Shown: positions 42,754 through 55,173 of the stretch, piece by piece
Numbering within the stretch: the stretch's first letter is position 1
Layout: each line of letters begins with the position of its first letter
Origin: Bolinopsis microptera
Lineage: Eukaryota; Ctenophora; Tentaculata; Lobata; Bolinopsidae
Reading direction: 5' to 3'
Assembly (NCBI RefSeq): GCF_026151205.1
Contig: NC_087074.1
Location: forward strand, 6,820,001 to 6,884,000
DNA length: 64,000 nt
Notes under the pieces: model-generated
The model's input: only the letters and a program-made list of their open reading frames with translations
Told to the model about the DNA's origin: nothing
The model's database searches: none
Made by a program: the position numbers and the translations under genes

Positions 42754-45700
42754 ATCAAATCATGAAACTGAATAACACTACACGAATCCACCAGATTGTC
42801 TGTATAGTACTACTCGTGCGGTTGTATTTATTCAAAAAGCCATTTTAGAGTTTCTAATGAGTTCTATCGAGCTCTTCTCAAACACAAGGATATAACTTGT
42901 GAACTCGGCTAGTATATATGAAACATTTGTCATGGAATTGTAGAGGGAGTTAAGTGCCTCGCCGGGCTAAAGTAGTGGGTGACCTTGCTGTACGGCAAGT
43001 TAAATAAGGATATGAAACTACTAGGTTCCGTACAGATTCCGTACAGACTCAACTCTGCACCCGTGTCAATATGTCAATATGTTCATTATATGCAAGCCTC
43101 TTGATTTATAACCATTATTTTGTTTGTTTTTAATCCTGAAATCCTGTTGAAACTCCCAAAATCTGGGCGTCTGTCGTACCAGATTTAGGTCTTGATCTAA
43201 TAAGGAATGTTAGCCGCGATAAGTAACGCATGTCAGTCAGCAGTTGCTTTCTCTCAGCATCAATTGATTCCGTTCATATTTTGAAAGGTTCATCTGAGGC
43301 TCCCAAAAATGTAACCTAAAAATAGTCCATAATTCACTGATCAATAGAGATGTCAAATGATAGGTGACCACATGTTGGTACGTGGACTTCTCTACCGGTC
43401 AAAGCACAAACTGCCATATATAACACAAACTGCCATATATAACACGGATCACAAACGAACCTATCACGTGTTGGCCACACGAGTTCCAATGTCTCAAAGA
43501 GATACAGTATCTGTTTAAAACATAAAAGAGTGTTTATAGTTTGAGCTACTTGAGGAGAACCTGTCAGTTGTCGATTACAAGTGCACTTAGTCGCTCAGGC
43601 GCTCAATATATGACGGTGAGCTCACTTGAGTAGTCACTTTGTTTAATTTTATATGACTTTTGTCGGCAGATTTGTAGTTTTTTTTCCTTTTATGATAGTT
43701 TAGTGCGAGTCACATTTGAAATAGAAACTCGGGCTAAAAACAAGGTTTAGTTTTCCGTGGTCCGTTCCGGGGGAGCCAGTCTGTTTCTATGGTGATGATG
43801 GTGTTTAGGGTGCACGGTATTAATGGTGTACGGTAACCGTACGAAACCTATTAAGGAAAATATCTTCTTCTCACCTTGATAATATGTTGTTTGGCTGAAT
43901 TTAACATCTAATTGCAAATGGACCACTCGAGCTTACATAATCGCTAATGGCGCCTAGATTCTTGGCAACTTAGGTCATAGGAGCCTTTAAAGAAGTTCAA
44001 TATGACCATTGACTATAACCCTTTTGTTCAATTCAATATTTTTTACTTCTTGTCTCAAATCGGTAAACTAGGGGGCCTTTTTAAGATCTCTGGGGTCTTT
44101 TTAATTTTCAGCTAATCTTTACCAATATACTACTAATATAATTAATTGTAGCGAGGGTACTAAATATATGATTATTGTTCTTATGGTTCTGATGGTTCTA
44201 TTTCACTTGACCCTTCCCGAGACCATCATATTTATTGCCACCTAAGTCAAGTGATCACAAGATAAATAAGCAGTGTGTAACATAATGTGATAGGTCTCTT
44301 GCTGAGAAATTGAGCGCTGTTAGCTGATGATGATGATCTTTAGATTAATGAATAACCTATGTTGGGCCCATTATAAAATGAAGTTGGGGTTTTTCGCATC
44401 CACGTCTCCTTGTAACTGTATTAATATTATTAATTTTAAGAAAAGTTATAGTTTTGCGAGCCCGCATTTTAATCTAAATCCCTGTTCAAGTTTTTGAAGT
44501 CATTAATCATTGCACCCTGTAGCTGTGGTTGTGGCCTTTAAAAGCTTTCAGTTTTCCATCTCAATCGTTATAACTCTCCTTACTTTGATCAGTTATTTTG
44601 TTTAACAATAATATTCCGAAATCCTCATCTTCTTACTTTGTATAAGTTTGTAATTACGCTAAACGTTTGATTTGGAATCCCCGGACCCCGCCAGAATTCT
44701 GCCACGTTTTTTACATCACGAAGGTCAATTTTTATACCATTTTTGAGACATCCTAAAGTATCTGGTGGGTATATTGGGGCTAAACATTAATACAATAAAA
44801 GTGTTAAGTCGTTCTTCACGCAAACTTCTCAACTGAATATTCTAATGAAGAGTTACTGCATGATGTCCCCTGGGGTCTCAGAACTTGGAGCACTTTCGGG
44901 GGCTTTCCCAGGATGCTCCCCAAGAGCAGCTATAAATACATTGAGGTCGGTTAAATTGTTTCTTAGCGAGGTTCTACAGTTCGAAAGCTTTTAATAAGAG
45001 GAGGCGAGTATTAGGGTGAGTGTACTAGGGGGCAGTATGAGGGGCTTTGTGCTGACTTAGAGACGGCCGGATCAGTAGGATAGGTATTCAACGTGGGAAA
45101 TATCCTTGCACGGCTTCAAGAGTCTGGATTTTTGTAGTTTTATGAGGATTCCATAGGGCTGAAACATTATTTATGCCGAATTCTCAACAACTTAAACCGG
45201 AGAATCATGACTTAGTCTTTAAAGGGTTCCACGTACTTAGGACGCCATTTTCTTGACGCCAATAACAATAAAATGCACTATTGATACGATTAGGAATAGC
45301 GTTTACAATCACCATGAAATGAATATAATAATAATGTACATATAAATACACATTACAATAATATTAGAATATTCTAATAATAAAGTGGCCACTAAGTAAT
45401 GATTTTACTGGTCGCTCACGTGTAACAAGCACTCAACCAATAACAGCACTCTGTGTGTGTGTCTCACCCTGTCACGTGATACCACCTTGTCACGTGACCC
45501 CCTCTCCTTATACGGGCATCACGTGGTTCCCGACACTTGTGAACGGTTGAAACCGTAATCTCTGAAAGTAATTTATATGCAGAGGGGGGTGTTGTTGGAA
45601 GTAGCTGGTGTTGTTGTCATGGCGACACCATGCACCAGCGCAAACACTAGTGGTATACTAACTTAAGTTATTTTTATTACTTGATGATTGATCGTATTAA

Positions 45701-47900
45701 TAGTGCACTTTACTTCTTCACTTTATTTATTGATATGATACCGTGTCCCGGGTTAGTCTATCCTTGTCTAATTATAAATGGCAAATGATCAGTGATCATT
45801 GATCAAGCAGCTCAGTATACAACCACGTATACACTGTATCTTGTTCAATAGAATAACATGCTTATATTATGCTTGTACCTTGCCCTGGGGCACTCCTTTC
45901 TTTGTGTTCTTTAGTCATACCTTTGTGATCTTTGTTCCTGTACTGATCATTCGAGGCTTATACTCCAGAAACCATTCAAGTTGCAAGGAGACTGGTCTTA
46001 CGGTTTGTTCAGAAGAGTGTGTCTAGATTTAAATGAGCTTTAAAGTTAAACGTTGGCTAATTGATAAATGTCTAGATTTAAATAAGGTCTTGCTTTAAAA
46101 GTTGATAGTGGCTTATTGCTTAACTTGTTACTGTTAAATCCGCAGTAACGTCTTTACTTCTACTACTTGTACGAGTTGCATTTTCCTTCTAGTATCCGAA
46201 CCAAAGCTCGGTAACCGGTAGTTGATGGCTATTTTCTTAGAAGTACCAATGTTCTTAATTCCGAAGTTAAGTTGAGATTTTACTGATACGGTACATGCGT
46301 GAATGAACGTGAAATGAACAATCTCTGTGAACCATATACTGTTTCCTGACTCCGTTAATTTACGTGTGAACGCTAAAATGCATTTAAGGAAAAGCTTTTC
46401 TATCTGATCTCTAAGACATTCCTTGTTCAATTGTTAAGTACGAGACCAGCATATCTAAGGTATGAAGGTCTCGCAGACCAAGCTAACAGACACCTTTCGA
46501 AACAACAATCATGACGCAACAATCTTACATTACGGCAACACACTATTTCTAAAATAGTTTACCATCTCGTAAATATCCTATTTTTGACAGCTGCATTCTG
46601 CAGTTAACCCTCTTAAATGCAGCGTATGTCGGAAAACATTTAGCCGGGCCAAAACTCTCTGACGTAAAACTGAACCAGGGTGTATTTTGAGGCGATGACG
46701 AGGCGTGCCCTGCTCCGACAGTACCCGTGAAGGAAGCTAGCTGTTTGGTAGCTCCGTAATGCTACCCTCTCCACCAATACTCTATCCAAACAAGTCACTT
46801 GTCATTAAAATAATTTCACTAGTAGTTTTCCGGCGAACAATTAAGTTGTCCACACGGACAAGGAACCCGCCATATAAATAGCTGCTCAGAGAGCTCACAA
46901 CCCTGTCAACTTGACCAGCCCACACATACCTCGCACATTTACCTCGATCATTGCTTGTCAGGGGGATAATAATATAGCGCACATCAAATCAGTGACTCGT
47001 TTTCCCCAATTGCATTACTTCTTCAAAATAGCGAACAAAACCAGCATCCCCGCTATCTCCAAATTATTAAAATTAAGTGCCTACTCGCACTAATGGTGCC
47101 CTGACAAGTACTTTGAGATATTGCCGTCACCCAGCAACTGCTGTCATGCAACTCTCTGCCACGTGGGGTGAAGATGGCCGGTCCCCGCGTTCAGAGCTCT
47201 CCTCCAACTGGCTCTAAGGCATTAACAAGCCTTAACAGCTCCTTCAATTATACGCGCTCCAGCTATTTTACCAAATGCTCCAGGTATTTTGCTTTTTATG
47301 CGTTTTCCGCCTTGTTGAATTCTTGCTTATTCTGTCGAGTGGAATTAAGGACTCGGAGAAGCTTTGGTTCATTAACTGTTTTAAAGTTTTGCTCGTTGTG
47401 ATTCAAATTCCATTCTTAATGAAAGTTTAGCCATATCATTTGGGACTCTGCTACAGCTGTGTACTGATGTATTGCGAAGTGTTTAAATTCCCCTCATTGC
47501 CGGCCATCGGGCGTGCTTCAACTTTTCCTTTTACTTCAGCCGCTTCTATTTTATAGGTTTTTATCTTGGTCTCGTTGTCGTTATAACAACTCTTACTTAG
47601 ACGCTTCAATTTACAACTATTTGTGACAGTTGGGTTGACTAGGTATTGTTTTACGATTTATTGTTAGCAGTCGGTCTGTTCAAAAGTTTCTGTATTCATC
47701 AGCTGTGAAACAACCAAATTTTTGAGACACACTTCTCTCCTTTTCTGTTTCTGATACATACTTCTCGATTAGTTTTAGTGAGTCTAGAAGTCTAGACATC
47801 TGTTATAGCTAGGCACGCCCATCTTGCCACTTCAGTTTTGATAACGCACTATAAGGTCTCTTCAAAAGTTTCCATCCACTGTGTAACCTTATTTTAATTC
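42754..47900 (+). other. REEP5 intron 3, right part and promoter area of nested receptor
   Basis: AT-rich without recognised exons. 45415-45535 has four CACGTG-type sites (two as GTCACGTGA) and a CCAAT-like word (CAACCAATAACA). It could serve as a promoter for a transcript feeding the receptor at 47940, whose ATG is preceded by a splice acceptor. Confidence 0.35.
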
Positions 47901-47939
47901 TTATTTCACGACCGTTTTCTTTTCCCAGTGATCTCCAAG

Positions 47940-48980
47940 ATGTCAGATGAGAATCTACCGCACGTGTTCTATGAGACAGAGGATGAGTTGGGCCACTTCT
48001 ACAGTTCAACTGCCGACAAGGCTATGGGAGGAATGCTCATTATCTTCATGGTAATGGGACTATTCGGCAACATCGCGGCTACTTTATACTTCTGGGGTCG
48101 GAGGAGAGAGAACTTCCCGGACTATTTATATGCTGTAAACAGTATGGTGGACACCCTGATCAGTACTCTAGCTCTCCCCGTCATCGTGTCCCTCCTACAC
48201 GACCGAGACGCTATGTTTTTCAGCGACTACTCCTTCTGCTCCGCCTTCGCTCTGCTCTTTACCTTCCTCCAACGATACTCCATGTTTGTAGTGATGGTGA
48301 TTAGTGTGACCAGGACAGTAGCAATCTCCGTTCCCTTCCACACTGTCAAGGAGCCTCTCATCAAGATAGTGCTGCTGGTGTACGGAGTCCTTCTCTCTGT
48401 TACTTATATCACACTGTTCGCTATGGGCAAGATCTTTAACATCTACTTCAACTCCACTGTTTACTGCTCGCCCATATCCTTGATGGCGGACTGGGAGTGG
48501 ACATTATACATGATCATACACCTGCTCACGGCCCTGGTGTGCCCTCTGACAGTGTTTTTCAGTCTTATAATCAGCTGTAAGAGTCTGATGAAGAAAACAG
48601 TGCTGGGCAGTGAAGATGATAAGTTGTTCTGGAAGATATCCGTTACAATAGCGCTCTTTACTGCTGTCTTCCTTATCTGTAACATCCCTGTTTTCGCTCT
48701 CTACGTCATCGCTTCCTTCAAAAGATGGTTCAACATTGATGTCGACGCGGCTGCTTTTCTCCCAGAATCATTTGTGTACTGGTACGACTGGTTGCTGGCT
48801 GGAATCTTCCTAACAGTCCTTAATGCTTCCATCAACCCCTGCCTATACTTCTTCAGGATGCCCCAGTTTAGGATGTGGACATTTAAGAGATCCAACAGGT
48901 TCGGGATTGGCGGGGATTGTAGAACTGTTGATGCTTCAACTTCTCAACATTTGTCCATGCACTCCCATAACCAGTTGTGA
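47940..48980 (+). CDS. class A (rhodopsin-like) G protein-coupled receptor nested in REEP5 intron
   Basis: 346 residues. The ATG at 47940 is chosen because an acceptor (TTTTCTTTTCCCAG) ends 11 bases earlier, implying a non-coding 5' exon. Membrane segments lie at about 30-52, 64-86, 99-130, 141-163, 187-212, 231-259 and 281-306. Landmarks are GN44 in TM1, D71 in TM2, C100 at the top of TM3 with C176 in loop 2 (probable disulfide) and a glycosylation site N171-S-T. R125 lies in VTR in place of DRY. TM7 reads NASINPCLY (N299), an intact NPxxY-type motif. The tail is short and histidine/serine-rich. Codon use is richer in C/G at third positions than in the receptor at 14567. The gene is transcribed in the same direction as REEP5. 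The ligand is unknown. Confidence 0.88.
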   Translation: MSDENLPHVFYETEDELGHFYSSTADKAMGGMLIIFMVMGLFGNIAATLYFWGRRRENFPDYLYAVNSMVDTLISTLALPVIVSLLHDRDAMFFSDYSFCSAFALLFTFLQRYSMFVVMVISVTRTVAISVPFHTVKEPLIKIVLLVYGVLLSVTYITLFAMGKIFNIYFNSTVYCSPISLMADWEWTLYMIIHLLTALVCPLTVFFSLIISCKSLMKKTVLGSEDDKLFWKISVTIALFTAVFLICNIPVFALYVIASFKRWFNIDVDAAAFLPESFVYWYDWLLAGIFLTVLNASINPCLYFFRMPQFRMWTFKRSNRFGIGGDCRTVDASTSQHLSMHSHNQL

Positions 48981-50349
48981 TTTGTGAAGACTACTTTAAC
49001 TTTTAACCCTGATTATTGGTGTTTAGCTGTTACTGCTGAATTTATGTGAACAGTAAACGGTACATCACACTATATTATTTGATATTCCATTAAAAGTTTT
49101 TGGAATAGGCTCCATCCAATCAGAACTAACAAAGCGATTATATTTTACATTTACTAAATTAATTAATGAAGTAACTAATTACTGAAATTATATTATGTAA
49201 CATTAAACTACTGTGTGACGTAATATGACGGAAGTATTTACCTTACAGTGTATTTATCTGTATTACATCACTCACTTTTAAACAAATGTATTGCATCAAT
49301 TCTCCAAACTGGGTGTTACTTATTGAGTAGTGTATGTGAGGGGTGGACCAGTCACATGACCAGGGTGGACCCTCCTCGGGCCTCCTATACCACCTGTCAG
49401 CCGTGCAGCTTTGTATATTCAGTTTTAAAAGACACAACTGAACAACTGGAGTAGCGCTGATTTATGGTAGCGATCGGAACTGTAGTTTAAAGAAATTACG
49501 ATTATTAAAACCTATAAGTTTACGCGCGCAGAACAAAGAAAACGATGCAAAACCCCGTTCCTGAGTCTGAGAACCATAGTCCAGGTCTAGCTTTAATATG
49601 GTCCAGTCTAGCTACAACATAATGAAGCAGGTCACAAGTTTAAACAAGTACTGGAAATTATCCAGGCTGTGTGTAGCTATGACGCTTCTCAGTGACTACT
49701 ACTCACCACTGTGTGTCTCTACACAGTTCTACTAGGGACCTGCTCACCACACCTGATACATAATGCTAGCCGGGCCTGTGCTACATTGTATCACTGTTAT
49801 TACAACACGTAGTTATGGAGCTACATACCTGCCCTGGAATCTTCTCTTTCTTCCTCAGAGTAAGTACTAGACTTTCTCATAGTGGAGGAAGTCTTTGTCT
49901 GTTTGTGGAGATTATTCCTACAAGTTACAACTTGAACCAGAGGTATAAATAAGATTAAGCGCAATGTCAAGATATGTGATAGTACACAAGTTGATACATT
50001 CTCTGCTTGATGAAATAAGAACCTCCTGTAGATCAACGCTTTATATCACGTGTTTAATATTGTGTCCATCGTGTATAGAATAATAACGCACGTGTTATTA
50101 TATAAGGCACGTGTGAACCCCGGCTAGGACCGTTACTCAATCAATTGTTGTAGGTAAGTTGTGAAACAGAAGTGTGGATACAAAGCAGTACAGTGAGACG
50201 AGTATCATGAGTATAATGAGTGTTTTCATTGTGGTGACTGAGTTCGAGTGTGTATGTTCTGTCTCGTGTTAATTAGAGATATTAAGATAGACTGCCACAA
50301 TGTGGCATATTGAAATTAAGAGCGAAACTGTTACTAGCCTATATTACAG
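48981..50349 (+). other. REEP5 intron 3, 3' end
   Basis: 3' flank of the receptor gene and intron up to the acceptor CCTATATTACAG (ends 50349). No other exon recognised. Confidence 0.45.
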
Positions 50350-50824
50350 GGGTATGATGAGAGAGAACTGTGAGATAGTAGACGCAACACTACAAGCAGT
50401 TGACGAAATACAAACAAACATACAGACCTACGTTACAGACACAATAACCCCTTCCCCTCCGTCGGTGAAGAGTGGGTTACGACAAGGTCTCATGTTGGGC
50501 ATGTTAGCTACTGAGACTCACATTGAACCTGCTGGGGACGCGGCTACTGAGACTTACATTGAACCTGCTGGGGCTCTATCTGCTGAGGAGGACTCAGAGC
50601 CCAGCTCACCTGGATCTCCCGGGTCTCCTGGTCAAGTTCAACTAGGGGGTTTTGGAGAGTTTGATAATATGGGTTTAGAGGAGGATGTTTCCATGGTAAC
50701 ACCGGGTGATAACATGGTAACACCTGGTAATAACATGGTAACACCCAATGATGATGTGGTGACACCAGGGGAAATGATAGAGGACTTAATGAGGAGCGTC
50801 CAGCCTGAACAAGTTCAGGAGTAA
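50350..50824 (+). CDS. REEP5: REEP5/6-type protein, alternative last exon A (long acidic tail)
   Basis: An acceptor (CTATATTACAG) opens this exon with one base that turns the AG left by exon 3 into AGG (Arg), exactly the phase required. The frame then reads GMMRENCEIVDATLQAVDEI and QTNIQTYVTD, which parallels exon B (GMIDEVVDRVEDVADQL, DDYVQD). It continues for about 120 further residues: two copies of ATET(H/Y)IEPAG, a SPGSPGSPG stretch and four MVTPG(D/N)N-like repeats, ending PEQVQE-stop. The protein would be 299 residues with a long, acidic, proline/threonine-rich cytosolic tail. An ATG at 50300 could alternatively start a small independent gene, but the phase match and the shared motif favour an alternative exon. 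RNA evidence is lacking here. Confidence 0.6.
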
Positions 50825-51559
50825 TGTTGTGATTCAGAGGAGGATCCTCGTTAGACTAACTTTACAGACTTAACACTGACTTTTCGAAATGTAAACTCTC
50901 TAAACTTGAAAGTTTAAAAGACTTTTCTTCACGACTGTAATAACTTAGTAAGATGTGTGGTGTAATCTAGCTGGTTTAGAAGATGTTACCATGGTAACAG
51001 TGTAACACTAGCTGGTGAGATTGAACTGACTATCCTCTGACAAACAAACAGTTTACAATTTTACAATTTTACCGAGAGGAGAACTTGTTCTACCTGGTTC
51101 TGCACTGTTCGTTTCTTTATTTGTATATTCGTTAATAATCACTTCTTAGAGGTGACATGTTCTGACAAGACTCACACATATATTTCTTTAATATTTTCTA
51201 TTTTTAGACAAACTGTTTAATGATTTTATTTGTAATATTAGTCGCATGTTGACAGTATTAATTCGTTTCTCTTTGAACTTTGGTAAGTAACTGATTATTT
51301 TACCGTTTGACAAACAATCTATCACACAAATACTATAATATTCTGATTAAATCTGATTGACTAAATATCTAGAGGGCATTAACTAGTTAAAATGGAGTAT
51401 AGAGGGCATTCCTATTTTCTAAAACAATATTAGTCACTCTCCGGTTGAGATGCGACAAGATGAAATTCCGGAACAAGAACGTAGCTAATACACACTCTGA
51501 GTGTAAAGTGAGTGTCACTTCATAACTACATTCCTGGTGTTAACCTGTTTATTGTTCAG

Positions 51560-51665
51560 GCCGTTCCTGAAGCAGAAGCAGGGTATGATAGATGAAGTTG
51601 TGGACAGAGTTGAGGATGTTGCTGACCAGCTGGACGACTATGTTCAGGACGATAAGGAGGATTAA
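51560..51665 (+). CDS. REEP5: REEP5/6-type protein, last exon B (standard tail)
   Basis: The acceptor TTATTGTTCAG is followed by G, completing Arg, then PFLKQKQGMIDEVVDRVEDV and ADQLDDYVQDDKED-stop. 'IRPF-LK' continues the family's conserved RxIRPFFLKH segment, so this is the ancestral tail, an amphipathic acidic helix. The product is 176 residues. Confidence 0.9.
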
Positions 51666-51696
51666 GTAGTGTGACGAGGATGGGGAAATGAGGGAC

Positions 51697-51945
51697 AGTG
51701 TGTTACACTGTGTTACACTGTGTTACACTGTGTTACACTGTGTTACATTGTGTTACATTGTGTTACAGTTTGTTACAGTTTGTTACATTGTGCTACACTA
51801 TGTTACACTGTGTAACATTGTGTTACACTGTGTTACATTGTGTTGCATTATGTTACATTGTGTTACATTGTGTTACATTGTGTTAAACTATGTTACACTG
51901 TGTTGCACTGTGTTACAGTGTGTTACAGTTTGTTACAGTTTGTGA
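51697..51945. repeat. 10 bp minisatellite (TGTTACACTG)
   Basis: About 24 units with A/G/T changes in the second half, starting 31 bp after the REEP5 stop. It is therefore in the 3' untranslated region. Three open frames through it are artefacts of a stop-free 10 bp unit. Confidence 0.9.
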
Positions 51946-52079
51946 GGCGACTCACAAGTTTGTGTGACGCTTCCTTTAGCAACATATCTAGGGATAAGTT
52001 AGAACGTCAGCTGAATATCAGTAAGGGAGAGACTGCCTTTTTTCAGATATGTAGAATCCAAGGCGCATTATAATGTGAC

Positions 52080-52840
52080 CAATATCGTTTAGAGTTCAGA
52101 TGTGCTATTTGTTTTAATTAACATGTCCTAACTTTGTACATATTTAACGAGATGTAAAGGCCTTACTGTCACAATATTTCCCTATGATTTCAATTAACAA
52201 GGTTCATTTTGTAGCTAGTCCAGTTTCCCAACCCTAACTTACATTAAAAAGTGAGTGTTTTTATAAGCATCTACCAGCTGTGCATGTCATATTGCTCTGG
52301 GACACATTAATAATCGTACACATTCGCCAAGGAATGAATAAGTTGTTGAAAATATTAAAACTACATTGTATATATTATTATTATTAGCATATTATAATTT
52401 CGAATGCAATTTTAAAATGTTTTGAATTGAATTCGTGGCTAGAGTTAGAATGTAGACGCTCGTATTTTTGCGGTTTTACAATTTCGAAGGAATATTCACG
52501 ATGTTTGTAAGCGTGTGTGCCCATATTATGCTACTTATTAATAAGTGTATTTATTTTATTTTTAAATTCCTTGTCCTATTATAAAGAATAGTATTTACTG
52601 AGTCTTCATCAGTGTTCAAAATATTTCCTAAATTCGAAAAATTGTTGGCATAACTGGATTAATGGCAATTTTTCTAATATTAGAATTTAAAAGCTGCTTC
52701 CCCCATCATACTTACCGCTTCCACAGAAAGATCATTTCTGCTTTTCCTAACGCAAAATTTACATCAATATCTGAAATGGATCAACTTGACCAGCTAACGA
52801 GATCAAAGTATTAATTCTGACGTTTTAATCCACCAATCAT
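52080..52840. other. REEP5 3' flank, nothing recognised
   Basis: AT-rich, with several possible poly(A) words; none is clearly the site used. A consensus AATAAA is at 53087-53092. Confidence 0.4.
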
Positions 52841-52849
52841 CGATTACTG

Positions 52850-53000
52850 TTTCTATCACGTGACCGATACTGACCACCAAGAGAGCGGGATCGGAGTCAC
52901 GTGATCATTTCCCACCAATCAGAGAGCCGTACTAATTGAGGACAATTAGTGCACTGTGCCCGACGTACGGTCATAGGCTAGCGCCTAGCTTCCTTTTTCA
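52850..53000. promoter_or_regulatory. possible promoter: CCAAT boxes and CACGTG E-boxes
   Basis: ATCACGTGACC and AGTCACGTGATC flank two CCACCAATCA words within about 90 bp. A similar set lies at 53710-53770 (CGTCCAATCATG, GATCACGTGG, GTCACGTGG). The combination of CCAAT and E-box is typical of TATA-less promoters. No transcript start could be assigned, and an associated gene was not found with confidence. Confidence 0.35.
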
Positions 53001-54970
53001 TAAGATACACAGTTTTTGTAATTTAATGGATTGTACAATGTACATGTACTGAGATGGTTAGGAGTGTGTAACGTGGAAGTATGTGTAATAAATGTTATAA
53101 TTTATTGTGTGTGAATATTATTGTGCTTGTTCGAATGTTCGAGATGTTTCATTGTCGCTTGAAAGATGTTTGTATTATGAGAAATTTTGTCGCTTCACAT
53201 CTGATGATCCGAACAATAATTTCATGATCAAGTCTAAGATCGAGTAACAAAATTAGCCCAATTTCATTATGTGCGACAAATTGTGTGCAACAAAATCAAA
53301 CATATCTTCGAATCTCACCTTTATCACGTACAGCAATTAGATCACCATATTATTGCAGTAGATTTGGGTATTATTCAAATTTCAAACAATATACACGGAT
53401 AATTTCGGCAATGGTCGTTGTCCAGCTACAAGGTTAGACACCCTTAATAATACAATAAATTAAATAAAACAGTAAACAATTTTTTAAATCAGGGCAGAAT
53501 TCATAAAAAATTTCCTTTGTAATATATAATTAATAATACATAATGCAGCCCATTGAAAATAAAAATCCCACAACTTGGAAAATGCACTTACAGTAAAATC
53601 GCGTAGTTCGCGGAAAGGAAATTAAATACTCACGCATTGTGTTTACTTAACACATCTCCGTAAAGTGTAGAACACATTATAAATATTGAGGGAGTATGCG
53701 GAGGGATTCCGTCCAATCATGAGTCCGTGTGGTGATCACGTGGCACATACCGCAATACTGTCACGTGGTTTGCAGTGACCTTGTTTCCGTGTGTGTAATA
53801 TGGAGTGTAACTGTGGAGAAGGAGTAAAAATGGTAGAATTAACCTCAATGGTAGAGTGCTCTTTTATTTGAATCATACACTATAACTTTTGGGGTTCATC
53901 AGTTCAAATGTTGTTGTGGAATACATGACAGCAATATGAACTTTGCTAAAATAACAAAATTTATCAAATACGTCATCCAACATCCAGAGTGGCTTAAGCT
54001 GTTCACAGTTTTCATATAATCTCAATAGAAGTTACTTATATGGAATTGTTTAAAGTTCTAAACGTTCTGAGGATGTGGTATTTTGGGCGAATTAGAAAGT
54101 AGATGTTTTGGTTGAGCGCCAAGTTCTGCAACTTGTCAACGCTGTACTTAGATATACGGATGTAAACAGAACCGGATTCTCGTTTTAAAATTAAAAACTT
54201 TTCGAATGCTAGAAACTGGGAGCAGCTGAGTGCTGGCGCATGATCGTGGCTGTACGTGTCATTTTATTTGTAGGTTGGCCCAACACAGCCGATCATTGAT
54301 CACATCTCATCTTGTTTAAACTGGATCACAATGCCCGCGACTAATCTTCAAGGACTATGATAAACTTGTTGTGAGAAACTGACGGTTTTATACACGGGAT
54401 GGACATAATATGAACAGTATCGGGATTCAGGCGTGCCAGCACATCGTTTAGTCATTGTACTAAAAATATATTCACTAAACGTACGCGGCGAATCAAATAT
54501 TAGTGAAAACCATGGCGCGCTAGCTTGTATCTGAGCGCGCGCAGCGATATGATTCGCGTCGATCGATCAGATAATGCTCCACGCTGTGCACTGTGGCCAT
54601 TTCGTGGCAAATGTCACGAGATAATGCCATGAAATGAGGATCGTGACGTGAGCGTGTGTAACCACATAACGTGGCATTATAATTATATTAAGTCAAATGG
54701 CCAAGTCAATGATCAGTTTGTAACGAATCAGCCAGTTTACTGAACTTTTGAAACGTATCAAGTCGGCTGTTGAAAATAGAGCTGCTAACCGTACCAGTTA
54801 AGTGGACGTATTCACGTAGACTCGGGATGAGCTGTTAGTGTGATAGTGATATAGCGGGTCCGGGACTCTACGGTGTAAGACTCTACGGCGGCGCCGTACG
54901 GCGTACATGGTATTGTGTAATGTGTATTGGTACAAAACAGGACTCCCCAGAAAACCTTACCACTTACCAC

Positions 54971-55060
54971 CTGCCGGGCTATGCTAGAGGTGATAGATTT
55001 TTCCACAGGACGTTTGTCCTCGCGCATCACATCAAGTTCACCAGCTTTCGCACGCTGCAT
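54971..55060 (-). CDS. possible first exon of an unknown gene
   Basis: On the - strand ATG at 55060 opens MQRAKAGELDVMREDKRPVE and KSITSSIARQ, followed by two donor options (CAG|GTGGTA, or GTG|GTAAGT four bases on). The composition is protein-like and charged. No downstream exon or family was recognised, so this may be chance. Confidence 0.25.
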
Positions 55061-55071
55061 TTAGCCTAGTA

Positions 55072-55173
55072 GTCATTTGTATCACGTGGTGACCCCCACG
55101 GTCGTCTTCGACGATACAGGGGGAGCCGCGCACTTCGTGCGCGGCGGGTCATGTACATGATACAACGTATGAC
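55072..55173. repeat. cruciform-type foldback with two GC-rich hairpins
   Basis: The outer arms (GTCAT, TTGTATCA, GTGACCC against GGGTCA, TGATACAA, ATGAC) enclose two hairpins. One is CCCCC-acg-GTCGTC-TTC-GACGAT-aca-GGGGG (55093-55123). The other is a perfect CCGCGCAC-TTC-GTGCGCGG (55126-55144). AGTAGTCAT occurs on both sides, possibly a target duplication. Confidence 0.65.

Noticed and set aside
51688-52073. Valine/leucine/cysteine repeat frames after REEP5
   Set aside because: They are translations of the (TGTTACACTG) array in all frames.
53628-53672. Possible tiny exon on the - strand (MCSTLYGDVLSKHNA then GTGAGT)
   Set aside because: It has a good donor, but no partner exon, no recognisable family and only 15 codons.
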